A DNA stretch of 24,136 bases from Lachnospiraceae bacterium UBA7076 (GCA_002493625.1 DKZK01000036.1:1-24136); one strand, 5' to 3'. Counted from the first letter of the stretch, positions 1 through 7,705 are shown. Program-made: numbers and translations. Notes: a model not told the origin generated them from the letters alone.

Positions 1-76
1 TAACACGTTGGAGCGTTCTTTGTTGAAAATGTATGGTTAAAGAGAATGAAAAGCCTTATTGCGACAGCCCCGTTTT
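1..76. terminator. Right half of a family-B palindrome; trpS terminator
   Basis: The arm at 54-71 reads CCTTATTGCGACAGCCCC and is followed by CGTTTTTT. It is the reverse complement, with one mismatch, of the arm GGCTGCCGCAATAAGG at 24053-24068. Inner segments of the two halves also match imperfectly: the stretch around CATTTTAAGCAAAGAA near 24091-24106 corresponds to the complement of 18-33. Only one half lies here, so the full hairpin exists only if the window ends are joined or if a further half lies outside. It directly follows the trpS stop on the minus strand, which suits a terminator. Confidence 0.6.
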
Positions 77-1087
77 TTATCGCGGAAGCTCAGTAAAGCC
101 CACCTTTTTCATAACCTTCCGGAGGGTCTTATTTGCGTAATATGACGCCTGCTCCGCATTTTCCTTAATGCATTTATCCACATACGCCTTATCCTGCTCC
201 AGCTCCTTAAATCTTCGCTGAAGCGGCTCAAGCTCTGCTGCTACCGCCTCTCCCACAAGTTCCTTCAGCTTTCCGTATCCAAGACCGTCAAACTCTTTTA
301 ACGCTTCATCGACGGTTTTTCCTGTTACGGCGCAGTAGATGTCTATCAGATTTTTTATTCCCGGCTTGTTATCATCATATGCTATAAATCCGTCCGAATC
401 CGTGACCGCCTTCTTGAATTTCCGCATAACCGTATCCTTATCGTCAAGGAGCGAGATGGTTGCATTTGGATTTTCGTCTGACTTTGACATTTTCTTCGTC
501 GGGTCCTGAAGGCTCATGATTTTAGCTCCGCTTTTTCCTATGTATGCTTCAGGTATCGTAAACACGTCGCCGTATATTCCGTTAAACCGCATGGCTATGT
601 CCCTTGTTATCTCAAGGTGCTGCATCTGATCCTTGCCTACGGGAACATAATCCGCCTGATATAAAAGAATGTCTGCTGCCATAAGCACAGGATAGGTGAA
701 CAGTCCTGTGTTTATATTGTCCGCATGCTTTGCCGCCTTATCCTTAAACTGGGTCATGCGGTTCATTTCGCCCATATATGTGTAGCAGTTAAGTATCCAT
801 GCAAGCTGTGGATGGGCTGGGACATGGGATTGGAAAAATATGCAGTTTTTCTCAGGGTCAAGTCCCGCCGCAATGTAAAGCAGCAGCAAATTTCTTGCAC
901 TTTTCCTGAGATTGGCAGGCTCCTGCCTCACGGTTATGGAATGTAAATCCATAATGCCGTAAAAGCATTTTATGTCCTCCTCATCTGCAAGGTTTACCCA
1001 GTTTTTAAGCGCTCCAAGATAGTTTCCAAGTGTTATTATTCCCGTGGACTGCATGCCCGAAAGCATTGTCTTTTTCCCGTCTATCAT
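77..1087 (-). CDS. trpS: Tryptophan--tRNA ligase
   Basis: This 336-residue class Ic aminoacyl-tRNA synthetase charges tRNA-Trp with tryptophan in the cytoplasm, using ATP. The N-terminal segment SGMQSTGIITLGNYLGAL carries the HIGH-type ATP site in the GNYLG form usual for TrpRS. The KMSKS loop is at residues 199-203, within KKMSKSDENPNAT. The length matches the bacterial family (about 330). The ATG start at 1087 has GGAGG about nine bases upstream. It lies 17 bp after the ABC-F gene on the same strand, so the two are probably co-transcribed from the promoter at 2814-2843. No separate T-box leader fits in the 17-bp gap. Confidence 0.97.
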   Translation of the reverse strand: MIDGKKTMLSGMQSTGIITLGNYLGALKNWVNLADEEDIKCFYGIMDLHSITVRQEPANLRKSARNLLLLYIAAGLDPEKNCIFFQSHVPAHPQLAWILNCYTYMGEMNRMTQFKDKAAKHADNINTGLFTYPVLMAADILLYQADYVPVGKDQMQHLEITRDIAMRFNGIYGDVFTIPEAYIGKSGAKIMSLQDPTKKMSKSDENPNATISLLDDKDTVMRKFKKAVTDSDGFIAYDDNKPGIKNLIDIYCAVTGKTVDEALKEFDGLGYGKLKELVGEAVAAELEPLQRRFKELEQDKAYVDKCIKENAEQASYYANKTLRKVMKKVGFTELPR

Positions 1088-1104
1088 ATTTTATTTCCTC
1101 CATT

Positions 1105-2736
1105 TTAATCATCTTCCTCGCTCATCATATTCATAACCTGACGCTTTCTTGCCAGCTCGTCACTTGCCAGATACTCGTCGTAGGTCGTCTGCTTGTCTAT
1201 CAGTCCCGTATTTGTAAGCTCCATAATCCTGTTTGCGGTTGTCTGCACAAACTGATGGTCCTGTGATGAAAACAGCACAACGCCCGGGAACTTTATAAGC
1301 CCGTTGTTAAGCGCCGTAATGGACTCCATGTCAAGGTGGTTGGTAGGCTCGTCAAGGATTAACACATTTGAGCCCATAATCATAAGCTTTGAGAGAAGGC
1401 ATCTTACCTTTTCCCCTCCTGATAAAACCTTAACCTTTTTCACTCCATCCTCGCCTGCAAAAAGCATGCGTCCGAGAAAGCCTCTTACATATGTGGTGTC
1501 CTTGTCGTCGGAATACTGCGCAAGCCAGTCGGCAATAATAAGGTCGTTGTCAAATTCCTTCGTATTGTCCTTCGGGAAATATCCCTGTGAGGTTGTAACT
1601 CCCCACTTGTAGCTTCCCTCATCCGGCTCCTCCTCGCCTGCAAGTATCCGGAAAAGCGTGGTGGTTGCGATTGTGTTGGGACCCACAAAAGCCACCTTAT
1701 CATCGTGACCGATTGTAAAGGATATGTTGTCAAGCACCTTAACTCCGTCAATGGTCTTTGATATGTTGGAAACGGTAAGTACCTCATTTCCGATTTCCCT
1801 TTTCGGTCTGAAATCAATGTACGGATATTTTCTGCTTGACGGCTTAATCTCGTCAAGCTCAATTTTCTCAAGGGCTCTCTTACGTGAGGTCGCCTGCTTC
1901 GACTTGGAAGCATTTGCGGAGAACCTTTGTATAAACTCCTGAAGCTCCTTTATTTTTTCTTCCTTCTTCTTGTTTGCCTCCTTCATCTGCTTTATCATAA
2001 GCTGGCTCGACTCATACCAGAAATCATAATTCCCTGCATAGAGCTGGATTTTGGCATAATCAATATCTGCAATATGAGTACATACCTTATTTAAAAAGTA
2101 TCTGTCGTGTGATACGACAATAACGGTATTTTCAAAATTAATAAGAAATTCCTCAAGCCATGCAATAGCGTCAAGATCCAGATGGTTCGTAGGCTCGTCA
2201 AGCAGCAGCACGTCAGGATTTCCGAAAAGCGCCTGCGCAAGAAGCACCTTAACCTTGAGGCTTCCGTCAAGCTCGCTCATCATTTTATAATGGGTGTCGG
2301 TATCAACGCCTAAACCATTTAAAAGTGTTGCGGCATCCGCCTCCGCATTCCAGCCGTCCATGTCAGCAAATTCCGCTTCTAGTTCTGATGCGCGCACACC
2401 GTCCTCATCGGAAAAATCCTCCTTCGCATATATGGCATCCTTTTCCTTCATTATTTCATAAAGTCTTGCATTGCCCATAATGACCGTATCCATTACATTA
2501 TATTCATCGTATTTGTAGTGGTCCTGCTGAAGAACGGAAAGCCGCTCTCCCGCATTCATTATAATATCACCCGTTGTGGGCTCCAATGCGCCGGATAATA
2601 TTTTAAGAAATGTTGACTTTCCTGCTCCGTTTGCGCCTATCAGCCCGTAGCAGTTCCCCTCGGTAAACTTTATGTTTACATCCTCGAACAACGCCTTTTT
2701 TCCAAGTCTTAAGGTTACGTTATTTGCACTAATCAT
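1105..2736 (-). CDS. ABC-F family ATPase, YbiT-like
   Basis: This 543-residue soluble protein has two ATP-binding cassettes and no membrane segments, the hallmark of ABC-F proteins, which act on the ribosome. Sequence blocks such as RFSANASKSKQATSR in the linker and GNYDFWYESS match the E. coli YbiT lineage. NBD1 has Walker A GANGAGKST (34-42), Walker B LLLDEPTNHLD and H-loop VVSHDRYF, but its signature is SELDGSLKVK instead of LSGGQ. NBD2 keeps the signature LSGGEKVR and Walker B LILDEPTNHLD, but its Walker A reads GPNTIATTT (352-360, Lys replaced by Thr358) and its H-loop His is Gln492. The predicted result is one intact and one degenerate ATP site. The start is supported by AGGAAAGGA upstream. 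It is first in an operon with trpS. A role in translation is known for the family; the specific role here is unknown. Confidence 0.93.
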   Translation of the reverse strand: MISANNVTLRLGKKALFEDVNIKFTEGNCYGLIGANGAGKSTFLKILSGALEPTTGDIIMNAGERLSVLQQDHYKYDEYNVMDTVIMGNARLYEIMKEKDAIYAKEDFSDEDGVRASELEAEFADMDGWNAEADAATLLNGLGVDTDTHYKMMSELDGSLKVKVLLAQALFGNPDVLLLDEPTNHLDLDAIAWLEEFLINFENTVIVVSHDRYFLNKVCTHIADIDYAKIQLYAGNYDFWYESSQLMIKQMKEANKKKEEKIKELQEFIQRFSANASKSKQATSRKRALEKIELDEIKPSSRKYPYIDFRPKREIGNEVLTVSNISKTIDGVKVLDNISFTIGHDDKVAFVGPNTIATTTLFRILAGEEEPDEGSYKWGVTTSQGYFPKDNTKEFDNDLIIADWLAQYSDDKDTTYVRGFLGRMLFAGEDGVKKVKVLSGGEKVRCLLSKLMIMGSNVLILDEPTNHLDMESITALNNGLIKFPGVVLFSSQDHQFVQTTANRIMELTNTGLIDKQTTYDEYLASDELARKRQVMNMMSEEDD

Positions 2737-2813
2737 TTTTATATTCCTTTCCTCAGGGCAAAACAGCTTTTTTGCTTTACCGCTTTCACTCTCATATTAA
2801 AAAATCAACCTTG

Positions 2814-2843
2814 AGTATAACAATCAATGTATGAAGGTGTCAA
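2814..2843 (-). promoter_or_regulatory. Sigma-70-type promoter for the ABC-F/trpS operon
   Basis: On the minus strand TTGACA (2838-2843) is separated by 18 bp from TATACT (2814-2819). The ABC-F start codon lies about 75 bp downstream. It faces away from the toxI promoter at 2898, giving divergent transcription. Confidence 0.7.
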
Positions 2844-2897
2844 GAGAATATAAAAAAACAGGGCTGTTATGCGTCACAATTCAAATATTCATTTTGA

Positions 2898-2926
2898 TTG
2901 ACATATTCCCTACAAAAACATATAAT
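2898..2926 (+). promoter_or_regulatory. Consensus sigma-70-type promoter of the toxI antitoxin RNA
   Basis: TTGACA (2898-2903), a 17-bp spacer and TATAAT (2921-2926) match the consensus at every position. Transcription should start near 2932-2934, so the RNA would begin directly with the repeat region. Strong constitutive promoters of this kind are usual for type III antitoxin RNAs, which must outnumber the toxin. Confidence 0.88.
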
Positions 2927-2931
2927 ACTAT

Positions 2932-3029
2932 CAGAGATGGGAAACCATCGTCAGGAGAGTTCCTGCCAAATAGTGGAAAACTTTATATTCAGGAGATTCC
3001 CTGCCAGATAGTGGGAAGCTTTAAAATCG
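2932..3029 (+). ncRNA. toxI: Type III antitoxin RNA (toxI-like tandem repeat)
   Basis: Two 38-bp direct repeats lie at 2951-2988 and 2989-3026, both starting TCAGGAGA and sharing CCTGCCA, ATAGTGG, GAA/AAA and CTTTA with about seven differences. A partial copy (GGGAA plus flanks, about 2933-2950) precedes them, giving roughly 2.5 units. Each unit can form a small CAGGA/TCCTG-type stem. Order and spacing (strong promoter, repeats of 35-40 bp, terminator, then a ToxN-family ORF with its own RBS) match ToxIN/AbiQ-type loci, where each repeat is cut out by the toxin and binds it as a pseudoknot RNA. The fold was not computed. Identification rests mainly on context. Confidence 0.85.
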
Positions 3030-3058
3030 AAGGGCAATCACTATGGTTGCCCTTTTTT
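3030..3058 (+). terminator. Rho-independent terminator between toxI and toxN
   Basis: AAGGGCAA (3030-3037) pairs with TTGCCCTT (3047-3054). The stem can extend inward by T-G and C-G pairs around a short ACTAT loop, and a run of six T follows (3053-3058). In type III systems this leaky terminator sets the ratio of antitoxin RNA to toxin mRNA. Confidence 0.9.
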
Positions 3059-3071
3059 ACAGGAGAAGCGA

Positions 3072-3410
3072 ATGAACGAATTAAAATTATATGAAATATC
3101 TGAAGACTATATCTCATACATCAATACCGCTGAGAAAAAAATCTTTTCCTTAAAAGGAAATGTGCATAATCATACACGAAAATATCTGGGCATCGTGTAC
3201 AGCATTAACAATTATAACTATTACATTCCACTTTCTTCCCCTAAAAATTCTGATTACCGTATGGAAAACGGAATACGAAAAATCCGCAAGAGCATCATTC
3301 CGATCATCCGTATCACTGCCAAATCCTCTTTGGGAGAGTTAGAATTAAAGGGGACATTAAAATTAAGCAAAAAAAAGAGGCTTGTCATATATCGGCAGCC
3401 CCTTTTTATC
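3072..3410 (+). pseudogene. toxN: Type III toxin ToxN/AbiQ family endoribonuclease, C-terminally truncated
   Basis: The reading frame starts at ATG 3072 with AGGAGA five bases upstream. Residues 1-99 match the ToxN/AbiQ family: KLYEISEDYISYI at the N-terminus, RKYLGIVYSINNYNYYIPLSSPK (36-58, with the conserved PLSSPK turn near the active site) and RKSIIPIIRI to GTLKLS (72-99). At codon 100 (3369) family similarity stops abruptly, just where a GTLxxSNMIPVP-like continuation would be expected. The frame runs into the A-tract of a terminator hairpin and then on as unrelated sequence antisense to the 3417-3608 gene, open until 3599. ToxN proteins are usually 165-185 residues, so about 70-85 residues are missing. 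The feature end given is the end of the terminator, an estimate. It is most likely a deletion-derived remnant. A short functional variant cannot be fully excluded. Confidence 0.8.
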
Positions 3411-3412
3411 CA
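3369..3412. terminator. Bidirectional terminator (family-B-like) at the toxN break
   Basis: An A-tract at 3369-3376, the arms GAGGCTTG (3376-3383) and CGGCAGCCCC (3392-3401), and T-rich sequence after 3401 form a hairpin that can terminate in both directions. The arm, read as its complement GGGGCTGCCG, is shared with the elements at 8933, 12923 and the window ends. It serves as 3' terminator of the minus-strand gene at 3417-3608, and any toxN transcript would also end here before meeting a stop codon. Confidence 0.75.
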
Positions 3413-3416
3413 ATTA

Positions 3417-3608
3417 TTAATTATCCAGTTTTTCCACTATCGGGTCATACAAATCAAGCAGGCAATATTCATCATCAGAAAAATGTCTGCAGTTAAGACA
3501 GCTTTTTGTTCCCTCCGCTATATTGCAGAAGCAGTCCTTTCTTGTCTTTTTATCATATGCAGAGCATCTTTCTGCAACTTCTTCATAAACCTGAGCTGAG
3601 CTGCGCAT
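3417..3608 (-). CDS. Small cysteine-rich protein of unknown function
   Basis: This 63-residue ORF has a strong RBS (AAGGAGGG, six bases before the ATG) and its own terminator, so I regard it as a real gene. Six cysteines lie at residues 15, 26, 28, 37, 40 and 49, including a CxC (26-28) and a CxxC (37-40), and an acidic tail follows (DDEYCLLDLYDPIVEKLDN). There is no signal peptide or membrane segment. The pattern suggests a metal-binding or zinc-knuckle-like cytoplasmic protein; I do not recognise a characterised family. The 3' end abuts the truncated toxN on the opposite strand. Confidence 0.75.
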   Translation of the reverse strand: MRSSAQVYEEVAERCSAYDKKTRKDCFCNIAEGTKSCLNCRHFSDDEYCLLDLYDPIVEKLDN

Positions 3609-3727
3609 GGCAATCCCTCCTTATAAGTTTTATAAAAAAAGTATTCCTCAAAACGGCTTTGTGTATTCATGGTACAGACAAGCTGCATTTGTATTTATTG
3701 CCATAGTCTTTTTAAAACTATAAAAAA

Positions 3728-3743
3728 CTTGTCATATGTCAAG
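3728..3743. promoter_or_regulatory. Near-perfect 16-bp palindrome, possible operator
   Basis: CTTGTCATATGTCAAG is palindromic except for one mismatched pair. On the minus strand it contains TTGACA, which could be a -35 hexamer for the small gene at 3608, but no well-spaced -10 follows. It lies in the 303-bp gap between that gene and the ABC permease. A regulator site is possible. Confidence 0.35.
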
Positions 3744-3811
3744 TTATATTTATAAATATCCTGCTCCATATTAATTATATCTTTTTAATGATTATTTAAT
3801 AATTTTTATAT

Positions 3812-3817
3812 TATAAT
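3812..3817 (+). promoter_or_regulatory. Candidate -10 element for the ABC/two-component cassette
   Basis: A TATAAT hexamer sits in very AT-rich DNA about 95 bp before the permease start codon. The sequence 17 bp upstream (TGATTA) is a poor -35, so activation by a regulator is possible. The rest of the 3609-3911 gap holds only the palindrome at 3728 and the family-A element at 3828. Confidence 0.4.
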
Positions 3818-3827
3818 GCATTCACGA

Positions 3828-3878
3828 CAGGCAATTGCACAACTCTGTTTTTTCGAAACCTAGTTTCGCAAACGCCTA
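3828..3878 (-). repeat. Family-A palindromic element, copy 1
   Basis: Read on the minus strand this 51-bp element starts TAGGCGTTTGCGAAACT and ends with the complement of CAGGCAATTGCACAACT. The arms are imperfect inverted repeats of the same type as the copies at 12834 and 18402. It lies in the untranslated leader of the permease gene, 33 bp before the start codon, where it would form a stem-loop in the mRNA. Confidence 0.75.
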
Positions 3879-3911
3879 ATGAGCTCATAAAAAAAGAAAG
3901 GAGCAACAAAA

Positions 3912-6257
3912 ATGTATTTACGAATACTGAAAAAAGACCTGAAACGCAAGAAAACCATGAACGTCATACTGCTTATTTTTGTGATGCTGGCGGCGACGTT
4001 CATTGCAAGCAGCGCAAATAATATCATTACGGTAAGCAGTGCGCTGGACAATTTTTTAGAAAAGGCGGAAGCCCCGGATCATATGTTCGGCACAGCATTC
4101 CGGTCCGACGTTGAAAAATTTGAGGCATTTGCCGCAGAAAACGGGTACGATTACCACATATCGCAGCTTATCCGTATAGACAAAGAAAATATTCTTGTGG
4201 ATGGTAAAAAATTGGAATATGAAAACGCAATGACAATTTCAAAGCTGGGTGGGATGAACATTTTTGACAAAAACAATGAGGCGATAACAAGGGTAAATGA
4301 CGGCGAGATATACGTTCCGTTCATGTTCTTTCAATCCACTGAAAACGATTATTACGAGGGAGGAAAAATCCTTATCAATCAGAACGGCATTGAAAAGGAA
4401 TTTACAATAAAGGGCTATACGAAGGACCTTGTTTACGGTTCAAACAGGATACAATTAACCAGATTTCTCGTCAGCGAAAATGATTGGAAGCTGTTCTATA
4501 ATGAAAACAATATTATAAGCGCTGTAGAGATACACACAAAGGACAGGGATTACAAGGATAAATTTATTTCGCTGGGTTTAAATATGATTTTTCAGGCAGA
4601 TCGTTCCTTGTGCAAAACAATGTACCTTATGGATATGCTCATAGCTGCAGTTCTGCTTATTGTAAGCGTATGCCTGATACTTATCTCAATGGTTATCCTG
4701 CGGTTTATCATCAATTTTACTATAACCGAGGAGTACCGTGAAATCGGCGTTATGAAAGCCATAGGAATCAGGGACAGCGCCATACGGGGACTTTATATCG
4801 TAAAATACCTTGCCATTTCCGTTATCGGTACAGTGATAGGGCTCTCGCTGAGTATCCCCTTCGGAAGGCTCATGCTACGCGGCACATCGCAAAAAATAAT
4901 AATTTCAGACAAAGATAATTTTATTGTAAATATTGTCGCTGCCATACTGGTGGGAGGTATAGTGGTATTGTTCAGCTATTTCTGCACAAGAAAAATACGC
5001 AAATTTTCCCCTATAGACGCCATACATAGCGGCGAAACAGGCGAACGTTTTCAGAAAAAAGGGATTTTACGTCTTGGCGGCTCCCATATGCCCGCAGTGT
5101 TATTTATGTCCCTGAACGACATTTTCAGCGGAATAAAAAGCTATATTTCCATGATTATTATTTTTATCCTCGGCACACTGCTTGTCATTATTCCCGCAAA
5201 TATAGCAAACACCTTGCGTTCCGACAATCTGGTAGTGATGTTTAGCATGGCAAAAAGCGACCATGTCGTTTCCACTGACCCGTTGTTTTTTTCCAGTGAA
5301 ACCAATAGGGAAAAGATAGAACAACAGTTTTCCGAAATACGGAATATGTTTGCCGAAAACGGTATTGACGTTGACGTTTTTCAGGAGCTAGTATTTCAGG
5401 GCAACATTAAAAAGGGCAACAAGCAGACATCCTCTCTTGCGTTTCTCGGAATAGGAGGCGTTATGACTGACGATTATATATACATTGACGGCTCCGCTCC
5501 CCAAAATCCGGACGAGGTGGCACTGACGCATATTACCGCCGGGCAGATTGAAGCAACCATAGGCGATGATGTGGAAATAACAATCGGTGAAAACACGAAA
5601 ACCTACACCGTTACAGGAATAACCCAGAGTATGACTAACATGGGGGAGAGCATTCGCTTTCATCAGGATGAGCAGCTTGATTTTTCTTATTTACAGGGCT
5701 CTATCGGCATACAGATAAACTATAGGGACAATCCTGACAACGCTGCTCTTTCCCGGCGGAAAACACTGCTTGAAAAGCTATATCCCGATGCAAAGGTATA
5801 CACCTGCGGCGAGTATATCAATTCCATGATAGGTGATATGACCGCACAGCTTGACAATATGAAAATGCTGATACTTGGAATTGTTCTTGGCATTAATATG
5901 CTTGTGGCAGTGCTTATGGTAAAAAGCTTTATTACCAAGGAAAAAAATGAGATTGCCCTGCTAAAGGCAATCGGCTTTAAAAACGTCTCGCTTACCCTAT
6001 GGCAGACCATGCGGATTGGTATGGTGCTTTTGGTATCGGTAATGACAGGCGCGTTGCTTTCCTCTCCGCTGACAACGCTGATAGTCACGCCTATTTTCAG
6101 AATAATGGGCGCCTACAGCATTGAATTTGAGATACGTCCCTTAGAGGTTTATGGGATATTCCCGCTTATCGTTCTGTCACTGACGGCATTGGCGGCTTTC
6201 ATTTCTGCACAGGGGCTCAGAAAAATATCCTCCGCAGAAATTTTAAATAACGAGTAA
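3912..6257 (+). CDS. ABC transporter permease with two FtsX domains
   Basis: This 781-residue membrane protein is built from two similar halves. Each half has one transmembrane helix, a large extracytoplasmic domain and three further helices: TM about 17-36, domain 40-232, TMs near 236-262, 294-318 and 335-358; then TM 410-431, domain 433-650, TMs near 652-673, 699-726 and 742-766. The cytoplasmic coupling motifs EYREIGVMKAIGI (about 273-286) and EKNEIALLKAIGF (about 677-690) are typical of FtsX/MacB-type mechanotransmission permeases. AAAGGAG lies eight bases before the ATG. The adjacent ATPase and two-component genes suggest a role in sensing or removing a membrane-active peptide or antibiotic. 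The substrate cannot be told from the sequence. Confidence 0.9.
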   Translation: MYLRILKKDLKRKKTMNVILLIFVMLAATFIASSANNIITVSSALDNFLEKAEAPDHMFGTAFRSDVEKFEAFAAENGYDYHISQLIRIDKENILVDGKKLEYENAMTISKLGGMNIFDKNNEAITRVNDGEIYVPFMFFQSTENDYYEGGKILINQNGIEKEFTIKGYTKDLVYGSNRIQLTRFLVSENDWKLFYNENNIISAVEIHTKDRDYKDKFISLGLNMIFQADRSLCKTMYLMDMLIAAVLLIVSVCLILISMVILRFIINFTITEEYREIGVMKAIGIRDSAIRGLYIVKYLAISVIGTVIGLSLSIPFGRLMLRGTSQKIIISDKDNFIVNIVAAILVGGIVVLFSYFCTRKIRKFSPIDAIHSGETGERFQKKGILRLGGSHMPAVLFMSLNDIFSGIKSYISMIIIFILGTLLVIIPANIANTLRSDNLVVMFSMAKSDHVVSTDPLFFSSETNREKIEQQFSEIRNMFAENGIDVDVFQELVFQGNIKKGNKQTSSLAFLGIGGVMTDDYIYIDGSAPQNPDEVALTHITAGQIEATIGDDVEITIGENTKTYTVTGITQSMTNMGESIRFHQDEQLDFSYLQGSIGIQINYRDNPDNAALSRRKTLLEKLYPDAKVYTCGEYINSMIGDMTAQLDNMKMLILGIVLGINMLVAVLMVKSFITKEKNEIALLKAIGFKNVSLTLWQTMRIGMVLLVSVMTGALLSSPLTTLIVTPIFRIMGAYSIEFEIRPLEVYGIFPLIVLSLTALAAFISAQGLRKISSAEILNNE

Positions 6258-6269
6258 AGGAGAATTATT

Positions 6270-7037
6270 ATGACAAACATTATAGAAGTAAAGAACCTTT
6301 GTAAAACCTATATCGTAAACAAGAGACAAAACAATGTTTTAAAAAATGTGAATTTTAACGTGGGTGAGGGGGAAATGGTTGCTGTTATGGGTCCCTCCGG
6401 CTCAGGCAAATCCACACTGCTTTACGCCGTTTCAGGCATGGACGGCATTACTGCGGGAGAGGTTTTGTTCTGCGGTAAAAATATTGCAAAAATGAACCGG
6501 ACGGAGCTTGCGAATCTGCGCCTTGACGAAATGGGATTTATTTTCCAGCAGATGTATATGCTGAAAAACCTTACCGTTCTGGACAATATCATACTCCCTG
6601 CGGCACAGTCGAAAAAGAATGGAGAAACGCGCAGGGAAACAGTACAGCGCGGCAGGGAGCTTATGCGTAAGCTGGATATAACGGACGTTGCGGACAACGA
6701 TATAAACGAGGTGTCGGGCGGACAGCTCCAGCGTGCCTGCATATGCCGGAGCATGATAAACAAGCCGAAAATGATATTTGCCGACGAGCCTACGGGCGCG
6801 CTGAACCGCGCCTCCTCAAATGAAGTTATGGAGGAGCTTACAAAGCTGAACAGCGAGGGTACTACGGTTATGCTCGTCACCCATGATGTCAAGGTCGCCG
6901 CAAAATGCACAAGAGTGTTGTACATCGTTGACGGGAATATAAAAGGAGAGTACAATCTGGATAAATATAAAAATGCTTCGCAGACCAGAGAGCGGGAGCG
7001 TTCGCTGAACAACTGGCTGCTTGAGCTTGGGTGGTAA
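6270..7037 (+). CDS. ABC transporter ATP-binding protein (LolD/MacB type)
   Basis: This 255-residue cytoplasmic ATPase should power the permease just upstream (12-bp gap, AAGGAG RBS). Walker A GPSGSGKST is at 41-49; the Q-loop (FIFQQMYMLKNLTVLDN), signature VSGGQLQR, Walker B IFADEPTGAL and H-loop VTHD follow in order. DEPTGALNR and the LKNLTVLDNI stretch are characteristic of the LolD/MacB/BceA group. The stop codon lies three bases before the preferred start of the response regulator. Confidence 0.94.
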   Translation: MTNIIEVKNLCKTYIVNKRQNNVLKNVNFNVGEGEMVAVMGPSGSGKSTLLYAVSGMDGITAGEVLFCGKNIAKMNRTELANLRLDEMGFIFQQMYMLKNLTVLDNIILPAAQSKKNGETRRETVQRGRELMRKLDITDVADNDINEVSGGQLQRACICRSMINKPKMIFADEPTGALNRASSNEVMEELTKLNSEGTTVMLVTHDVKVAAKCTRVLYIVDGNIKGEYNLDKYKNASQTRERERSLNNWLLELGW

Positions 7038-7039
7038 CG

Positions 7040-7705
7040 ATGGATATTCTTATTATCGAGGACAACAAGGAGCTTGCGGGTCTGCTGTGTGATTTTCTCC
7101 GCGCGGAAAATTACACAGTGTCCGTGACTAAGTCAGGTGAAAAAGCCTTGCAAATGTACGAAAGGTACGGCGCAAGGCTTATTGTGCTGGATATCATGCT
7201 TCCGGGGATGGACGGCTTTGGCGTCTGCAAAAAAATCCGGGAGGAAAGCAATGTGCCCATACTTATCGTAAGCGCGAAAAACGCCAAGGAGGACGAGCTC
7301 TGCGGGCTTGATCTGGGGGCGGACGATTACATTGAGAAGCCCTACGACATTGACATAATGCTTGCCAAGATAAACGGTATTTTCAGAAGACGGTACGCCA
7401 CTCCCGAAATAGTTGACGGGGACATCCGCATAAGCAAGGTCAGCCGCACCGTATATAAAAACGGAGCGCAGCTTGAAATGACCGCAAAGGAATTTGATTT
7501 GCTTGTGCTTCTGGCTGAAAACAAGGGAAGGACTTTAAGCAAGGAATATATTTTCGGACAGGTCTGGGGCAGCGACAGCTTTTCAGAGCAGCAGACCCTG
7601 ACGGTACACATTAAATGGCTGCGACAAAAAATAGAGGATGACCCGAAAAAACCGAAAAAAATTATTACCGTGTGGGGAGTAGGTTACAGGTATGAAAGCG
7701 TTTAA
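7040..7705 (+). CDS. OmpR-family response regulator
   Basis: This 221-residue protein has a receiver domain (acidic pair in IIEDN, phosphoacceptor Asp51 in VLDIMLPGMDG, conserved Lys in IEKPYD) and a C-terminal winged-helix DNA-binding domain ending VHIKWLRQKIE...WGVGYRYE. I chose ATG 7040 because it gives the canonical MDILIIEDN start. An in-frame GTG at 7031 overlaps the ATPase stop and would add three residues. It is expected to be phosphorylated by the kinase that overlaps its 3' end by 14 bp and to control the ABC genes upstream. Confidence 0.94.
   Translation: MDILIIEDNKELAGLLCDFLRAENYTVSVTKSGEKALQMYERYGARLIVLDIMLPGMDGFGVCKKIREESNVPILIVSAKNAKEDELCGLDLGADDYIEKPYDIDIMLAKINGIFRRRYATPEIVDGDIRISKVSRTVYKNGAQLEMTAKEFDLLVLLAENKGRTLSKEYIFGQVWGSDSFSEQQTLTVHIKWLRQKIEDDPKKPKKIITVWGVGYRYESV

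Noticed and set aside
2951..3026. Two similar 38-bp direct repeats could suggest a small CRISPR array.
   Set aside because: The repeats are contiguous, with no spacers, and are followed by a terminator and a ToxN-family ORF. A type III antitoxin explains them better.
2831..3094. Plus-strand open frame of 87 codons over the toxI region.
   Set aside because: It has no RBS, covers two promoters, the repeats and the terminator, and resembles no protein.
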